Source: Pontibacter korlensis
GTDB lineage: Bacteria > Bacteroidota > Bacteroidia > Cytophagales > Hymenobacteraceae
Direction of reading: 5' to 3'
Length of the DNA stretch: 64,000 nucleotides
Assembly (NCBI RefSeq): GCF_000973725.1
Contig: NZ_CP009621.1
Location: 2,392,501 to 2,456,500, forward strand
Below are positions 1 through 9,363 of the stretch, one piece after another (the stretch's first letter is position 1; the number at the start of each line of letters is the position of its first letter). Below the pieces are notes generated by a model. The model saw only the letters and a list, made by a program, of their open reading frames with translations, was not told where the DNA came from and made no database searches. The position numbers were made by a program, and so were the translations under genes.

Positions 1-7
1 AGCAAAA

Positions 8-41
8 AAAAGAACAACACCCTTGTGAGTGTTGTTCTTTT
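8..41 (-). terminator. Intrinsic terminator of tRNA-Gln
   Basis: A 10-bp perfect stem (11-20 with 29-38) with an 8-nt loop is followed on the minus strand by a run of T. It lies just past the 3' end of the tRNA-Gln gene, which reads toward it. Confidence 0.85.
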
Positions 42-46
42 AAAGT

Positions 47-118
47 TGTCCGACCAGGGCTCGAACCTGGACTCTTCTGAACCAAAATCAGACGTGTTGC
101 CAGTTACACCATCGGACA
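47..118 (-). tRNA. tRNA-Gln (anticodon TTG)
   Basis: Read on the minus strand this 72-nt stretch folds as a cloverleaf. The acceptor arms TGTCCGA and TCGGACA pair perfectly, the T arm contains GGTTCGAGCCC, and the anticodon loop TTTTGGT has TTG at the centre, which reads CAA (glutamine). No CCA is encoded. A consensus promoter lies upstream and a strong hairpin terminator follows, so it is a single-gene transcription unit. Confidence 0.95.
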
Positions 119-167
119 ATCTCCCTACTTGACTCTAGAATTGTTGTTCTGTTATCGTTTGGTGATG

Positions 168-198
168 CAAAGATAGAGAGACGATTTTAAACTGCAAA
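168..198 (-). promoter_or_regulatory. Promoter of tRNA-Gln
   Basis: On the minus strand TTTG (195-198) is separated by exactly 19 bp from TATCTTTG (168-175). This is a full match to the Bacteroidota primary sigma factor consensus TTTG-N19-TAnnTTTG, about 50 bp upstream of the tRNA. Confidence 0.85.
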
Positions 199-613
199 CA
201 ATTGGCTCAAAAAAAATCGATTTTTTTTCGTCTAAAATCTGCTTCAGGGCATCATTGTCGTACTTTTTGCCCTAGAAATGCTCCTCAAAAGAATGGCGAT
301 TATGGGGTTTAAAATGGCTTAATTTAATGAAAATCATAGTTTTATTTTAAAGAGATTTTTCAGAATAAAGCCAGCTTCGCGGGAGCTACAGGTACTGCTG
401 ATGCGGCTCTGAATTCCGCAAAAAAAATATGCCTTCCCTTAAAATCTTACTTGTCTTGCTGTCGAAGTTCCTCTTTTTGGTATGACAGGTACCGGTGGTT
501 GTTTGCCGTCCGCCTAGCTATACTTATACAATAGGTGTATGGTCAATCCTGTCTCTTGATACTTAGTTGCAGTTACTACGCATAATTAATAAAAGAGTGA
601 AGCAGGAGAAAGC
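199..613. other. Gene-poor intergenic stretch
   Basis: No ORF with coding character, RNA gene or mobile element can be recognised here on either strand. It separates the tRNA-Gln promoter from possible small ORFs further right. A poly-A/poly-T-rich patch lies near 210-230. Confidence 0.5.
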
Positions 614-676
614 ATGAATGGGATTTTGGTAGAAAGTAAACCAGGAGCTGGTGCAGCAGGTGGAGTATTGTACTAA
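614..676 (+). CDS. Possible 20-residue small protein
   Basis: ATG at 614 is preceded at a suitable distance by the purine-rich AGGAGA (604-609) and opens a 20-codon frame ending in TAA. The product is a short Gly/Ala-rich peptide, beginning MNGILVESK, with no domain I can name. The ribosome binding site is the only positive evidence. An ORF of this length can occur by chance, so this is a weak call. Confidence 0.2.
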   Translation: MNGILVESKPGAGAAGGVLY

Positions 677-791
677 AATGGACCTGACTTGTACCAAGTA
701 TAGCTGTAATAAATATCTGCTTTTTTCTGTGTATAAACTGACACCCCTACGTGTTTTATGCGTAAAGAAGTCGGCAATAGCTTAACTTACT

Positions 792-1028
792 ATGCTTCAG
801 CTTATGACTACTGTTAACCCTGACCTTATTACAACTACGTGCGGACGTGAACTGGACCTGAGTACAACCGAGTTGGTGATAGAACGCTCCAACAGTTTGT
901 TTAGCTATAATATACATAAGCTGAAAACAGGCGAGTATATCATTGCAGAGAAGTTCTACGCCAACCCTTTCAATAACCGCTATATCCTGCTCAACGATGA
1001 GCAGATAGAACTACTGAAACAGTTATAG
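792..1028 (+). CDS. Small hypothetical protein (78 aa)
   Basis: I do not recognise a family. The product has no signal peptide or membrane segment. Its second half (about residues 31-78) looks like an ordinary soluble alpha/beta sequence, with NIHKLKTGEYIIAEKFYANP and a final DEQIELLKQL helix, which argues against a chance ORF. The ATG at 792 gives MLQLMTT; an in-frame ATG at 804 is an alternative start. It stands alone in a gene-poor region upstream of atpD with no visible promoter. It could be a lineage-specific protein; function unknown. Confidence 0.5.
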   Translation: MLQLMTTVNPDLITTTCGRELDLSTTELVIERSNSLFSYNIHKLKTGEYIIAEKFYANPFNNRYILLNDEQIELLKQL

Positions 1029-1348
1029 ATATAACTGTAGCCTTCTTGACTCGTTAAACGTTGCGCAGCTAAGCTTTGCCAAATGTGCTGTAGTGAATCT
1101 TAACAGCAAATCATACTTCAGGTATAGCGTCCTTGTGAAGGGAGTATAACAAAGCTCTTCCTGAGGCAGCCAGCCTTTATATAGTTTACTGCAGTGCACA
1201 CATTACTATTATAGTGTATCTGCATCTACTCAAATAAATATAAAGGGTTGGTGAATGCTGATCGGGTCCTTAGCACGACCTTTTGCCTACTTAATTCAGT
1301 GGCGCAAAACTTTTTAAATCCTGGCATGGATATAAGAGATTAATCCAT
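1029..1348. other. Intergenic stretch before atpD
   Basis: No further gene or RNA can be supported here. The right end leads into the atpD promoter at 1349. Confidence 0.5.
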
Positions 1349-1356
1349 TAGTTTTG
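1349..1356 (+). promoter_or_regulatory. Putative -7 box of atpD
   Basis: TAGTTTTG followed by C matches TAnnTTTG and lies 48 bp upstream of the atpD ATG. No clear TTTG element is seen at -33. Confidence 0.5.
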
Positions 1357-1383
1357 CACCCTGAAATAACTCCGTTATAATAG

Positions 1384-2916
<1,533 letters not shown>

Positions 2917-2925
2917 ATTTAAATT

Positions 2926-3009
2926 AGTTTAGAGTTAAGAGTTTAGAGTTAAGAGTGGTTAAGCCCATACTTTGACTTTAAACTTTTAACTCTTAACTCT
3001 TAACTAAAA
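2926..3009. repeat. Intergenic inverted repeat, TTAACTCTTAACT family
   Basis: The atpD-atpC gap holds tandem copies of GAGTTAAGAGT on the left and of ACTCTTAACT on the right, so the transcript can fold into a long A/U-rich hairpin. Similar sequences occur near 11351-11460 and 32985-33074. There is no T-run typical of a strong terminator before atpC. Confidence 0.7.
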
Positions 3010-3012
3010 AGA

Positions 3013-3258
3013 ATGTATTTAGAGATAATCACACCTGACAAAAAGGTTTATGCCGGTGAGGTAGAGGCTGCTCAGTTCCCGGGAGCTAATGGCTCTTTCG
3101 AGGTGCTGGACTCACACGCCCCGCTCATCAGCACCCTTGACAAAGGAAGCATCCGTATCACTACCAACAAAGGACAGGAGTTCTTTACCGTGGACGGTGG
3201 TGTGGTAGAAGTGCTCAACAACAAGATTATTGTACTAGCTGAGTCTGTAACTGAGTAA
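3013..3258 (+). CDS. atpC: ATP synthase F1 subunit epsilon (short form)
   Basis: This central-stalk subunit sits at the foot of the gamma rotor. At 81 residues it covers only the N-terminal beta-sandwich domain, starting MYLEIITPDKKVYAGE and including PGANGSFEVLDSHAPLIS. The C-terminal pair of inhibitory helices found in the roughly 135-residue E. coli protein is absent. Short epsilon subunits are, to my knowledge, common in Bacteroidota. It follows atpD and ends in a strong terminator. Confidence 0.95.
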   Translation: MYLEIITPDKKVYAGEVEAAQFPGANGSFEVLDSHAPLISTLDKGSIRITTNKGQEFFTVDGGVVEVLNNKIIVLAESVTE

Positions 3259-3280
3259 CAGCCGGTACCAAAGTATAAAG

Positions 3281-3324
3281 CAAGGCCTCCTGTTCTTAAT
3301 GAGTAGGAGGCCTTGTTGTTTTTG
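3281..3324 (+). terminator. Terminator of atpD-atpC
   Basis: An 11-bp perfect GC-rich stem (3281-3291 with 3305-3315) is followed by a T-rich tail. It lies 23 bp after the atpC stop codon. Confidence 0.85.
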
Positions 3325-3354
3325 AACAGATGAGAAGATTGGTAACGGGCTTGG

Positions 3355-3912
3355 CTAAAATGAGCCTTGGTTCTTTTTAGCTCTTGTTGAGCTAGGTGGG
3401 TTGTCATTCAGAACATTGACTAAGTTCTCTGCTTCCTGTTTGCTTAGAGTCTGCCCGAAGACTTTGTTATTTCCGTAGTATCCAAACTGTATTTGTTCAC
3501 CAGTAATCCCATACATTCTGAATACCAAAGGGGACGTTTGTTTTGTCACCACTCTAAAATTGTCTACTTGGCTTGATTCATACTTTCTTTTAGAAGTCAG
3601 GATTGTGCCGAGCTTTTGAATTGTCAGTTCCTGAGCATTCAACTCAATTCTTTCTTTTCCATTTAGGTGCCACAGGAAGTATTTGATCACAAACACTCCT
3701 GCCAGTAGTATGAGAGTTGTGAAAATGATTAGCTCACCGTCTATTTTTTCAGGATTGGTAGCTAAGCCATAAAGTATTGTCAATGTGATGCCAGCCCAAA
3801 CAAGCGACCAAGCCCCAGTAAGAAATAGAATCAGGTAGTTCGCTTCTCTTTTAAGCGTTACTATAAGACTACTATGCTCGCCAGATTCTATTCTCACTTT
3901 CTCTTTTATCAT
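3355..3912 (-). CDS. Hypothetical membrane protein, two TM segments
   Basis: The product (185 aa) has a short cytoplasmic N-terminus and two hydrophobic helices at about residues 26-50 and 61-82. A soluble C-terminal region of roughly 85 residues follows, rich in beta strands, with KERIELNAQELTIQK and a YKxSQVDNFRV-like segment. This layout resembles bacterial pleckstrin-homology-like membrane proteins, but I cannot assign a family with confidence. The frame is open five codons further up from a TTG; ATG at 3912 is preferred. It is convergent with atpC. Confidence 0.7.
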   Translation of the reverse strand: MIKEKVRIESGEHSSLIVTLKREANYLILFLTGAWSLVWAGITLTILYGLATNPEKIDGELIIFTTLILLAGVFVIKYFLWHLNGKERIELNAQELTIQKLGTILTSKRKYESSQVDNFRVVTKQTSPLVFRMYGITGEQIQFGYYGNNKVFGQTLSKQEAENLVNVLNDNPPSSTRAKKNQGSF

Positions 3913-4085
3913 TCCTATTAAGCTCAACTAATGTGTAACAGGAGCTTTATTCCTTTTATCTGCACTGTATCTTAAGTGCTTTTAATTTGGGGCTGTATGA
4001 AAGAAATATAAACCTACACTACCCGCTCCTCCTTTACAATATAAGAATTCCTCCTTACTTTTAACCATACTTACACTTACACAGC

Positions 4086-5216
4086 ATGCCACACATCCAC
4101 CCTAAAACTACCCCTATTTACCAGACTTCTGTTTTCGCCTTTGAGGACCTGAATGCGCTGGAGTCATACTTTGAGCAGCCGGGGCAGAGCTACATGTACA
4201 CTCGCTATGGCAACCCAAATACAGATGAGCTGGCAAAGGAGGTGAACAAGTTGGAAGGAGGTGCTGGGGGAGTAGCAACCTCATCGGGCATGTCGGCAAT
4301 ACTGGCGGCTGTACTAGCTGTTTGTAAGGCAGGAGACCATGTGCTATATGCAGAGGAGATCTATGGAGGTTCTTCGGCACTGCTGTCTCAGGAGTTAATC
4401 CGGGTTGGCATTGAAGTATCCTTTGTGCCCACAGCCGATACTTATATTTTAGACAACTACATACAACCAAATACACGCCTGTTGCTGGCAGAAACAATGA
4501 GCAACCCGCTGTTGCAGGTGCTGGACGTGGCAAGGCTGGCACAGGAAACACAGAGGCATGGCATAAAGCTGGCAATCGACAACACCTTTGCTACACCTAT
4601 ACTTACTAAGCCACTCGACCTGGGTGCTGATATAGCTATTCATAGTGTAACAAAGTACCTCTCGGGACACAGCGATGTAACAGCTGGTGTAGTTGTATGC
4701 AAAGAGCAGGAGGACCTGCAGCGGGTACAGAAGGTAATGATGGTGTATGGGTTAAACCTAAGCCCGTTTGAAGGCTGGTTAGCCGCGCGAGGGCTAAAAA
4801 CACTGCGCCTTCGTATGAAGCAGCATTGTAATACCGCGCTTGAAATAGCCAATTATCTGAAGCAGCATCCAAAGGTAGAAAAAGTATGGTACCCTGGGTT
4901 AGCAGAGCACCCTCAGTATGAGCTGGCTAAGCAGCAGGGGCAGGGAATGTTCGGAGGAATGCTCAGCTTTAAAATAGTAGATGAAACAGAGGCTGTAAAC
5001 CGCTTTATGCGTGCTTTGTCTGGCATACCTTTTACTCCTTCGCTTGCGGGCGTAAGTACCTCTATCTCTTACCCCTTGGGTACCTCGCACCGCTCATTAA
5101 CTTCGGAGCAGCAACAGAAAATGGGAATTACAGCAGGAGTAATTCGTTTTTCAGTAGGTATAGAAGAGCCGGAGGAGCTGATAGCTGAACTTGAAACCGC
5201 TTTAGCAGAAGTATAA
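4086..5216 (+). CDS. Cys/Met metabolism PLP-dependent enzyme
   Basis: This is a trans-sulfuration family enzyme: cystathionine gamma-synthase, cystathionine beta/gamma-lyase or O-acetylhomoserine sulfhydrylase type. The conserved YTRYGNPN lies at about residues 38-45, the phosphate-binding SSGMSAI at 66-72, and the PLP Schiff-base lysine is K190 in HSVTKYLSGHSD. At 376 residues it is full length. Sequence alone does not separate synthase from lyase activity. It acts in the cytoplasm in methionine, cysteine or homocysteine metabolism. It stands alone between convergent genes, and its stop codon abuts a perfect palindrome. Confidence 0.92.
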   Translation: MPHIHPKTTPIYQTSVFAFEDLNALESYFEQPGQSYMYTRYGNPNTDELAKEVNKLEGGAGGVATSSGMSAILAAVLAVCKAGDHVLYAEEIYGGSSALLSQELIRVGIEVSFVPTADTYILDNYIQPNTRLLLAETMSNPLLQVLDVARLAQETQRHGIKLAIDNTFATPILTKPLDLGADIAIHSVTKYLSGHSDVTAGVVVCKEQEDLQRVQKVMMVYGLNLSPFEGWLAARGLKTLRLRMKQHCNTALEIANYLKQHPKVEKVWYPGLAEHPQYELAKQQGQGMFGGMLSFKIVDETEAVNRFMRALSGIPFTPSLAGVSTSISYPLGTSHRSLTSEQQQKMGITAGVIRFSVGIEEPEELIAELETALAEV

Positions 5217-5270
5217 ACCGGTAAAACAGCAGAGGCTCCAGATATCTGGAGCCTCTGCTGTTTTACCGGT
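5217..5270. terminator. 54-bp perfect palindrome, bidirectional terminator
   Basis: Positions 5217-5243 are the exact reverse complement of 5244-5270, with no loop base. The arms carry CAGCAGAGGCTCC flanked by an AAAA/TTTT tract, so either strand forms a GC-rich stem whose 3' arm contains TTTT. It lies between convergent genes and most likely ends both transcripts. Confidence 0.85.
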
Positions 5271-5283
5271 ATCGTTAGAAGTA

Positions 5284-6027
5284 TTACCGCTGCCGGAATT
5301 CATTTAACTCGATTTTATACAAGTCGTTTCTGGTGTCGTGGTAAACGCTGTAAGAGGTAGGGTATAAACCAGATGGATCCCAGCGCTGTGGCTGCTTGAT
5401 AGGTGCAGTTACATCCACTCCTTCAGTAAAGAAAGAGGTTGCTACCATAGGCTCCTGAAATATTATTCTGCCGTTATAAGAGCCGTAGATGTAGGTATGA
5501 GTAAAAGGTTCTCCATTCAACTCTGGGCTGGTACTGTCTACCCAGTGCATTCCCATAAAAGGTACAGCGCCAGCCTGTACATAATCTTCGGGTAAAAAGG
5601 CAGGATCCGGAAAGTTATTTAGTTCTTCCTCATTCTCCGGAAGTATAGCCATACGTTCCTGGTTCGTAATGGTATAGAAATGGAAGTCGAAATGAGGTAC
5701 ATCATATATCCCGTCAGGCTCATGTCCTGCAGGATAATAATCTACCATCACGAGCTTCGTAGGCATGTTTGGTGTTAGCTCGGGTAAGGGCAAAATAAGC
5801 ACCTGCATCTCATCGGGCAGCGAATTCATGGCCGATTCAGAGACAGCAATGCCTAGGCCTGTAAGGCGTGTGCCAGTCATTTCTACATAACTTTGTGCAT
5901 AACCCTGGCCTAAGCTAACACGCTCTCCATAGCGGACACTGGTCAGGTTAAATTCATCGTCGTCTGGGTTACAGCCTGCAAACAGCAGCAAACAGAAGGA
6001 AAAAGTGGTAAGAATAAGTTTTTTCAT
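5284..6027 (-). CDS. TTHB210-like (DUF5602-type) lipoprotein
   Basis: The protein (247 aa) starts MKKLILTTFSFCLLLFAGC, a lipoprotein signal peptide with cysteine 19 as lipidation site. The mature part contains AGAVPFMGMHWVDSTSPE and a segment ending YGSYNGRIIFQEPM, which I recognise as resembling the TTHB210/DUF5602 family of secreted proteins of unknown function; this assignment is from memory. The frame is open further upstream from a TTG at 6078, but a TAnnTTTG promoter at 6076-6083 would then lie at the start codon, so ATG 6027 is preferred. Confidence 0.8.
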   Translation of the reverse strand: MKKLILTTFSFCLLLFAGCNPDDDEFNLTSVRYGERVSLGQGYAQSYVEMTGTRLTGLGIAVSESAMNSLPDEMQVLILPLPELTPNMPTKLVMVDYYPAGHEPDGIYDVPHFDFHFYTITNQERMAILPENEEELNNFPDPAFLPEDYVQAGAVPFMGMHWVDSTSPELNGEPFTHTYIYGSYNGRIIFQEPMVATSFFTEGVDVTAPIKQPQRWDPSGLYPTSYSVYHDTRNDLYKIELNEFRQR

Positions 6028-6075
6028 AGCTAACAATAGGATTATAAAGTGACCAAATAGATAAATTGAGATTGG

Positions 6076-6083
6076 CAAAAGTA
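6076..6083 (-). promoter_or_regulatory. Putative -7 box of the TTHB210-like gene
   Basis: On the minus strand TACTTTTG followed by C matches TAnnTTTG and lies about 48 bp upstream of ATG 6027. It supports the shorter gene start. Confidence 0.5.
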
Positions 6084-6134
6084 GGTGATAGACAGGCTCT
6101 TGCTTGAGTTATTTTGTGAGAAAAAAGAGGAATT

Positions 6135-7169
6135 ATGTGCCAGATGGAGTTTCCGACAGAATACATAGGCTTGGTGAAAGATGTGATCTACAGTGTCTGC
6201 AGAGATGAGGAAGCAACAGGTAAGTTTTGCAAGAAGATAAACTTACCTATTGAAGAGTTGGATACACCCAGTATGCAGGTGCGTTTGGATGTAGTGGAGC
6301 GGGTGTTTTCAGCTCTGCGGCAGCAAGTAGGGCAGGAGCATGTGGGGTTACTTTGTGGTTCGAAAGCCAGCGAATCAGTCTGGGGGCTGGTAGGGCACCT
6401 TGTGCAGGTCAGCCCAAATTTACAAGCCGCTATGGCAAACCTTTGCCAATACTATATCTGCTTTTCTAACGCCGTTGAGTTTAAACTGCAGCAGGAGCCA
6501 GACGCTACTACATTAGAATTGATACCTGTACCGGGTTGGAAGGAAGAATATCCGTATTCATGCCGGCAATGTGTGGAGTTTAATATGGCAGCTGCCTTGC
6601 ATATTGCCTCTAACCTGGTAAAACAACCTATAGCGCCAAAAAAGGTGGAAATAGCTTTTATCCAGCCAAAAGAGTCGTCGACATATGAGCTTCTCTTCAA
6701 AGCACCTGTAAAGTTTAATGCCACCACTAGTAAGCTATACTTTGCGCCCCAAGCCATGAAGCTTTCGATAGCAGGATCCTGTACAGTTCTGTATAACAAG
6801 TTCAAACAGATGCTACAGGACGAACTGTTATGCAGCACGCTAGGGGGCAACTTTAGATCATTAGTTAAACGAGAAGTACAGAAACGGCTAGGAGAACATA
6901 CTGCATGTTCTATTGAGTTGATAGCTGATAGCTTGTGTATGTCTGTGCGCTCCCTGCAGCGCAGGCTCAGCCTGGAGGGAACGAGTTTTCATCAGGAAGT
7001 AGAGGAGGTAAAGAAACAGGTTGCCCAGCAGCTCATGAAGGCAAAGCAATACAACATATCTGAAATCTCGTTCATGCTGGGCTACAACGATTGCAGTGCT
7101 TTCCGAAAAGCTTTTAAAAAATGGACTGGCCTAAACCCCAAAGCCTTTTCAATGCTGCAGCAAGTATAA
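6135..7169 (+). CDS. AraC family regulator with N-terminal ligand domain
   Basis: The 344-residue protein has two parts. Residues 10-200 resemble the 'arabinose-binding' N-terminal domain of OruR/ArgR-like AraC proteins, with LLCGSKASESVWGLVGHLV. Residues 245-340 are an AraC DNA-binding domain with two helix-turn-helix motifs: ELIADSLCMSVRSLQRRLS and ISEISFMLGYNDCSAFRKAF. It probably controls nearby or metabolic genes in response to an unknown small molecule. AGAGG precedes ATG 6135; ATG 6144 (MEFPTEY) is an alternative. It is divergent from the TTHB210-like lipoprotein gene, a possible target. Confidence 0.92.
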   Translation: MCQMEFPTEYIGLVKDVIYSVCRDEEATGKFCKKINLPIEELDTPSMQVRLDVVERVFSALRQQVGQEHVGLLCGSKASESVWGLVGHLVQVSPNLQAAMANLCQYYICFSNAVEFKLQQEPDATTLELIPVPGWKEEYPYSCRQCVEFNMAAALHIASNLVKQPIAPKKVEIAFIQPKESSTYELLFKAPVKFNATTSKLYFAPQAMKLSIAGSCTVLYNKFKQMLQDELLCSTLGGNFRSLVKREVQKRLGEHTACSIELIADSLCMSVRSLQRRLSLEGTSFHQEVEEVKKQVAQQLMKAKQYNISEISFMLGYNDCSAFRKAFKKWTGLNPKAFSMLQQV

Positions 7170-7179
7170 ACTATCAGTT

Positions 7180-8310
7180 TTATACCTCCAGTAGCCGCTT
7201 CAGGTGCTTAACCACCTTATCCAGCTCTTCTTCTGTTAGGCTGCTGCTGCTCGGTAAGCAGAGGCCCCGCTCAAAAAGTCTTCCGCTAAGGTTGTTGCCA
7301 ACGTAAGGGTGGTGCTCGAAGAGAGGCTGCAGGTGCATAGGCTTCCACAGCGGTCGTGTTTCGATATTCTCCTCCTCCAGTGCGCTTTGTATACTTGCCG
7401 GCGTGTGCGGTTCCGGCAGCAGCACAGTGGTGAGCCAACGGTTAGAGAAGCAGGCTTTCGGCTCTACCTGGAACTCCAGTCCCTCGATGTGCCCTAACTG
7501 CTGCCTGTAAAAGTTGAAGATATCACGACGCTGCTTTATGCGCTTCTCCAGTACCTCCATCTGCCCTCGGCCTATACCCGCACTAATGTTGCTCATGCGG
7601 TAGTTGTAGCCCATCTGCGAATGCTGATAAAAAGGTGCGGGGTCTTTAGCCTGAGTGGAGAGAAACCTGGCGTTTTCGATCAGTTGCTCATCCTCAGAAA
7701 TAAGCGCACCGCCTCCCGAGGTTGTAATGATCTTGTTGCCGTTGAACGAAAAAGCACCCAAGCGACCAAAAGTACCTACCTGGTGGCCACTGTAACGGGA
7801 GCCAAGTGCTTCGGCTGCATCCTCTACTACCGGAATACCATACTGGTCGGCAATGGCTATGATCTCCTTCAACTTGGCAGGCATGCCATACAAATGTACC
7901 AGCATGATGGCGGCAGGGCGTTTACCCAGGCGCAGGCGGTCGGCAATTGCTTCGTGCAGAGCCTCAGGGCTCATGTTCCACGTGTCCGGCTCGCTTTCTA
8001 TAAACACCGGCTGTGCTCCCAGGTATAAAATAGGGTTGGCAGAGGCCACAAAAGTAAAGGTGGAGCAGAGTACTTCGTCTCCGGGCTGAACACCTACTAA
8101 GCGTAAGGCAAGGTGCAGGGCCGCAGTCCCTGAGCTGAGGGCAACGGCATGACGTGCATTAGTGTGCTGGCAGATGTCGTGCTCAAAACCTGGAAGATTA
8201 GGGCCGGCAGTTGTTACCCAATTATCTTCTATAGCTTTCAAAGCATAGTTCTTCTCATGCCCACCCATGTGTGGCACTGAAAGGAAGATACGTCCTGGCC
8301 TGTAATTCAT
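7180..8310 (-). CDS. DegT/DnrJ/EryC1/StrS family aminotransferase
   Basis: A sugar aminotransferase-type PLP enzyme of 376 residues, full length. The PLP lysine is K193 in AFSFNGNKIITTSGGG, VVEDAAEALG (161-170) supplies the cofactor aspartate, and SSGTAALHLAL (59-69) binds the phosphate. Relatives transfer an amino group to a nucleotide-linked keto sugar in lipopolysaccharide, capsule or glycan synthesis; the particular sugar cannot be read from the sequence. No other glycan gene lies beside it. Its stop is only 10 bp from that of the convergent AraC gene. Confidence 0.93.
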   Translation of the reverse strand: MNYRPGRIFLSVPHMGGHEKNYALKAIEDNWVTTAGPNLPGFEHDICQHTNARHAVALSSGTAALHLALRLVGVQPGDEVLCSTFTFVASANPILYLGAQPVFIESEPDTWNMSPEALHEAIADRLRLGKRPAAIMLVHLYGMPAKLKEIIAIADQYGIPVVEDAAEALGSRYSGHQVGTFGRLGAFSFNGNKIITTSGGGALISEDEQLIENARFLSTQAKDPAPFYQHSQMGYNYRMSNISAGIGRGQMEVLEKRIKQRRDIFNFYRQQLGHIEGLEFQVEPKACFSNRWLTTVLLPEPHTPASIQSALEEENIETRPLWKPMHLQPLFEHHPYVGNNLSGRLFERGLCLPSSSSLTEEELDKVVKHLKRLLEV

Positions 8311-8553
8311 ATTCGCTTAAGTGAGATAGCGCTCCTGCGACTGAGGAGCTAGGGGTACAGATGCTATAACTACGGTTACGGCTGCATTTAGGCTATACGT
8401 AATTAGCACCGCACTATATTACTTTTCTTTAAGATACAGATTTCCTGACAAGTATGCACAGTAAATGACGTTACATTTTCGGAAAGCCGCGTACTTACAA
8501 ACCTTTTCAGCGTATTTTCATAGATTGCAGTCCTTAAACAGCTTTATTCCACA

Positions 8554-9363
8554 ATGCTTGATTTCCCGAACGCCAAGATAAACCTCGGCCTCTACATCAC
8601 TGAAAAACGCCCTGATGGCTTCCATAACCTACAGTCGTGCTTTTACCCGGTGCGCTGGTGCGATGCTTTGGAAATACTGCCTTCGGAGCAGGAAAGGTTT
8701 GACATGACGGGGCTACCTGTTCCGGGAAATCCAGAGACGAACCTGTGCCTGAAAGCTTACAAGCTGCTGCAAAAGGACTATAACCTGCCGCCGGTGCACA
8801 TGCACCTGCATAAGGTAATACCTATGGGAGCTGGCCTGGGAGGCGGATCTGCGGATGCCGCTTTTACGTTGCGCCTGCTGAACCAAATGTTTGAGCTTGA
8901 CTTAAGTGCGGAGAGCCTTGAGAACTATGCCCGCCAATTGGGGTCAGACTGTGCCTTTTTTGTGCAGAACAAGCCGGTTATAGCGACAGAACGAGGTGAT
9001 GTATTTACGCCTGTAGAATTATCACTGAGTGGCTATACTTGTGTAATAGTGTACCCGGAGTTGCATATTACCACGGCCGAGGCGTATGGTAGCATTGTGC
9101 CCAAGCAGCCAACTTGTACCATGCAGATGTTGCTGAAGCAGGATGTGAAGGTGTGGCGTGAGGTGCTGAAGAATGATTTTGAGGAGGCGCTGTTTCCCAA
9201 ATACCCGGAGCTGCCACAAATAAAACAGGAACTGTATGAGGCCGGAGCCGCCTATGCATCCATGACAGGTTCAGGCTCCGCAATCTACGGCCTTTTTGAA
9301 GGCGAAGGACCGGATGAATCAGTCTTTTCGGGGCAGTACACCGTCTGGAAAGGCTTGCTGTAG
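8554..9363 (+). CDS. ispE: 4-diphosphocytidyl-2-C-methyl-D-erythritol kinase
   Basis: This GHMP-family kinase phosphorylates CDP-methylerythritol with ATP in the non-mevalonate (MEP) isoprenoid pathway. The N-terminal PNAKINLGLYI carries the conserved lysine, and the glycine-rich ATP loop PMGAGLGGGSADAA lies at residues 90-103. LGSDCAFF near residue 130 holds the catalytic aspartate. The 269-residue length is normal. Its last 45 bp overlap the 3' end of the convergent transporter gene, so no terminator separates them. Confidence 0.96.
   Translation: MLDFPNAKINLGLYITEKRPDGFHNLQSCFYPVRWCDALEILPSEQERFDMTGLPVPGNPETNLCLKAYKLLQKDYNLPPVHMHLHKVIPMGAGLGGGSADAAFTLRLLNQMFELDLSAESLENYARQLGSDCAFFVQNKPVIATERGDVFTPVELSLSGYTCVIVYPELHITTAEAYGSIVPKQPTCTMQMLLKQDVKVWREVLKNDFEEALFPKYPELPQIKQELYEAGAAYASMTGSGSAIYGLFEGEGPDESVFSGQYTVWKGLL

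Noticed and set aside
3928..4085. SAM-type riboswitch upstream of the Cys/Met enzyme
   Set aside because: I looked for conserved SAM riboswitch cores and saw none.
9319..9363. 45-bp overlap of ispE and the convergent transporter as a misannotation
   Set aside because: Both stop codons are clear and each protein has a normal length, so a true tail-to-tail overlap is more likely.
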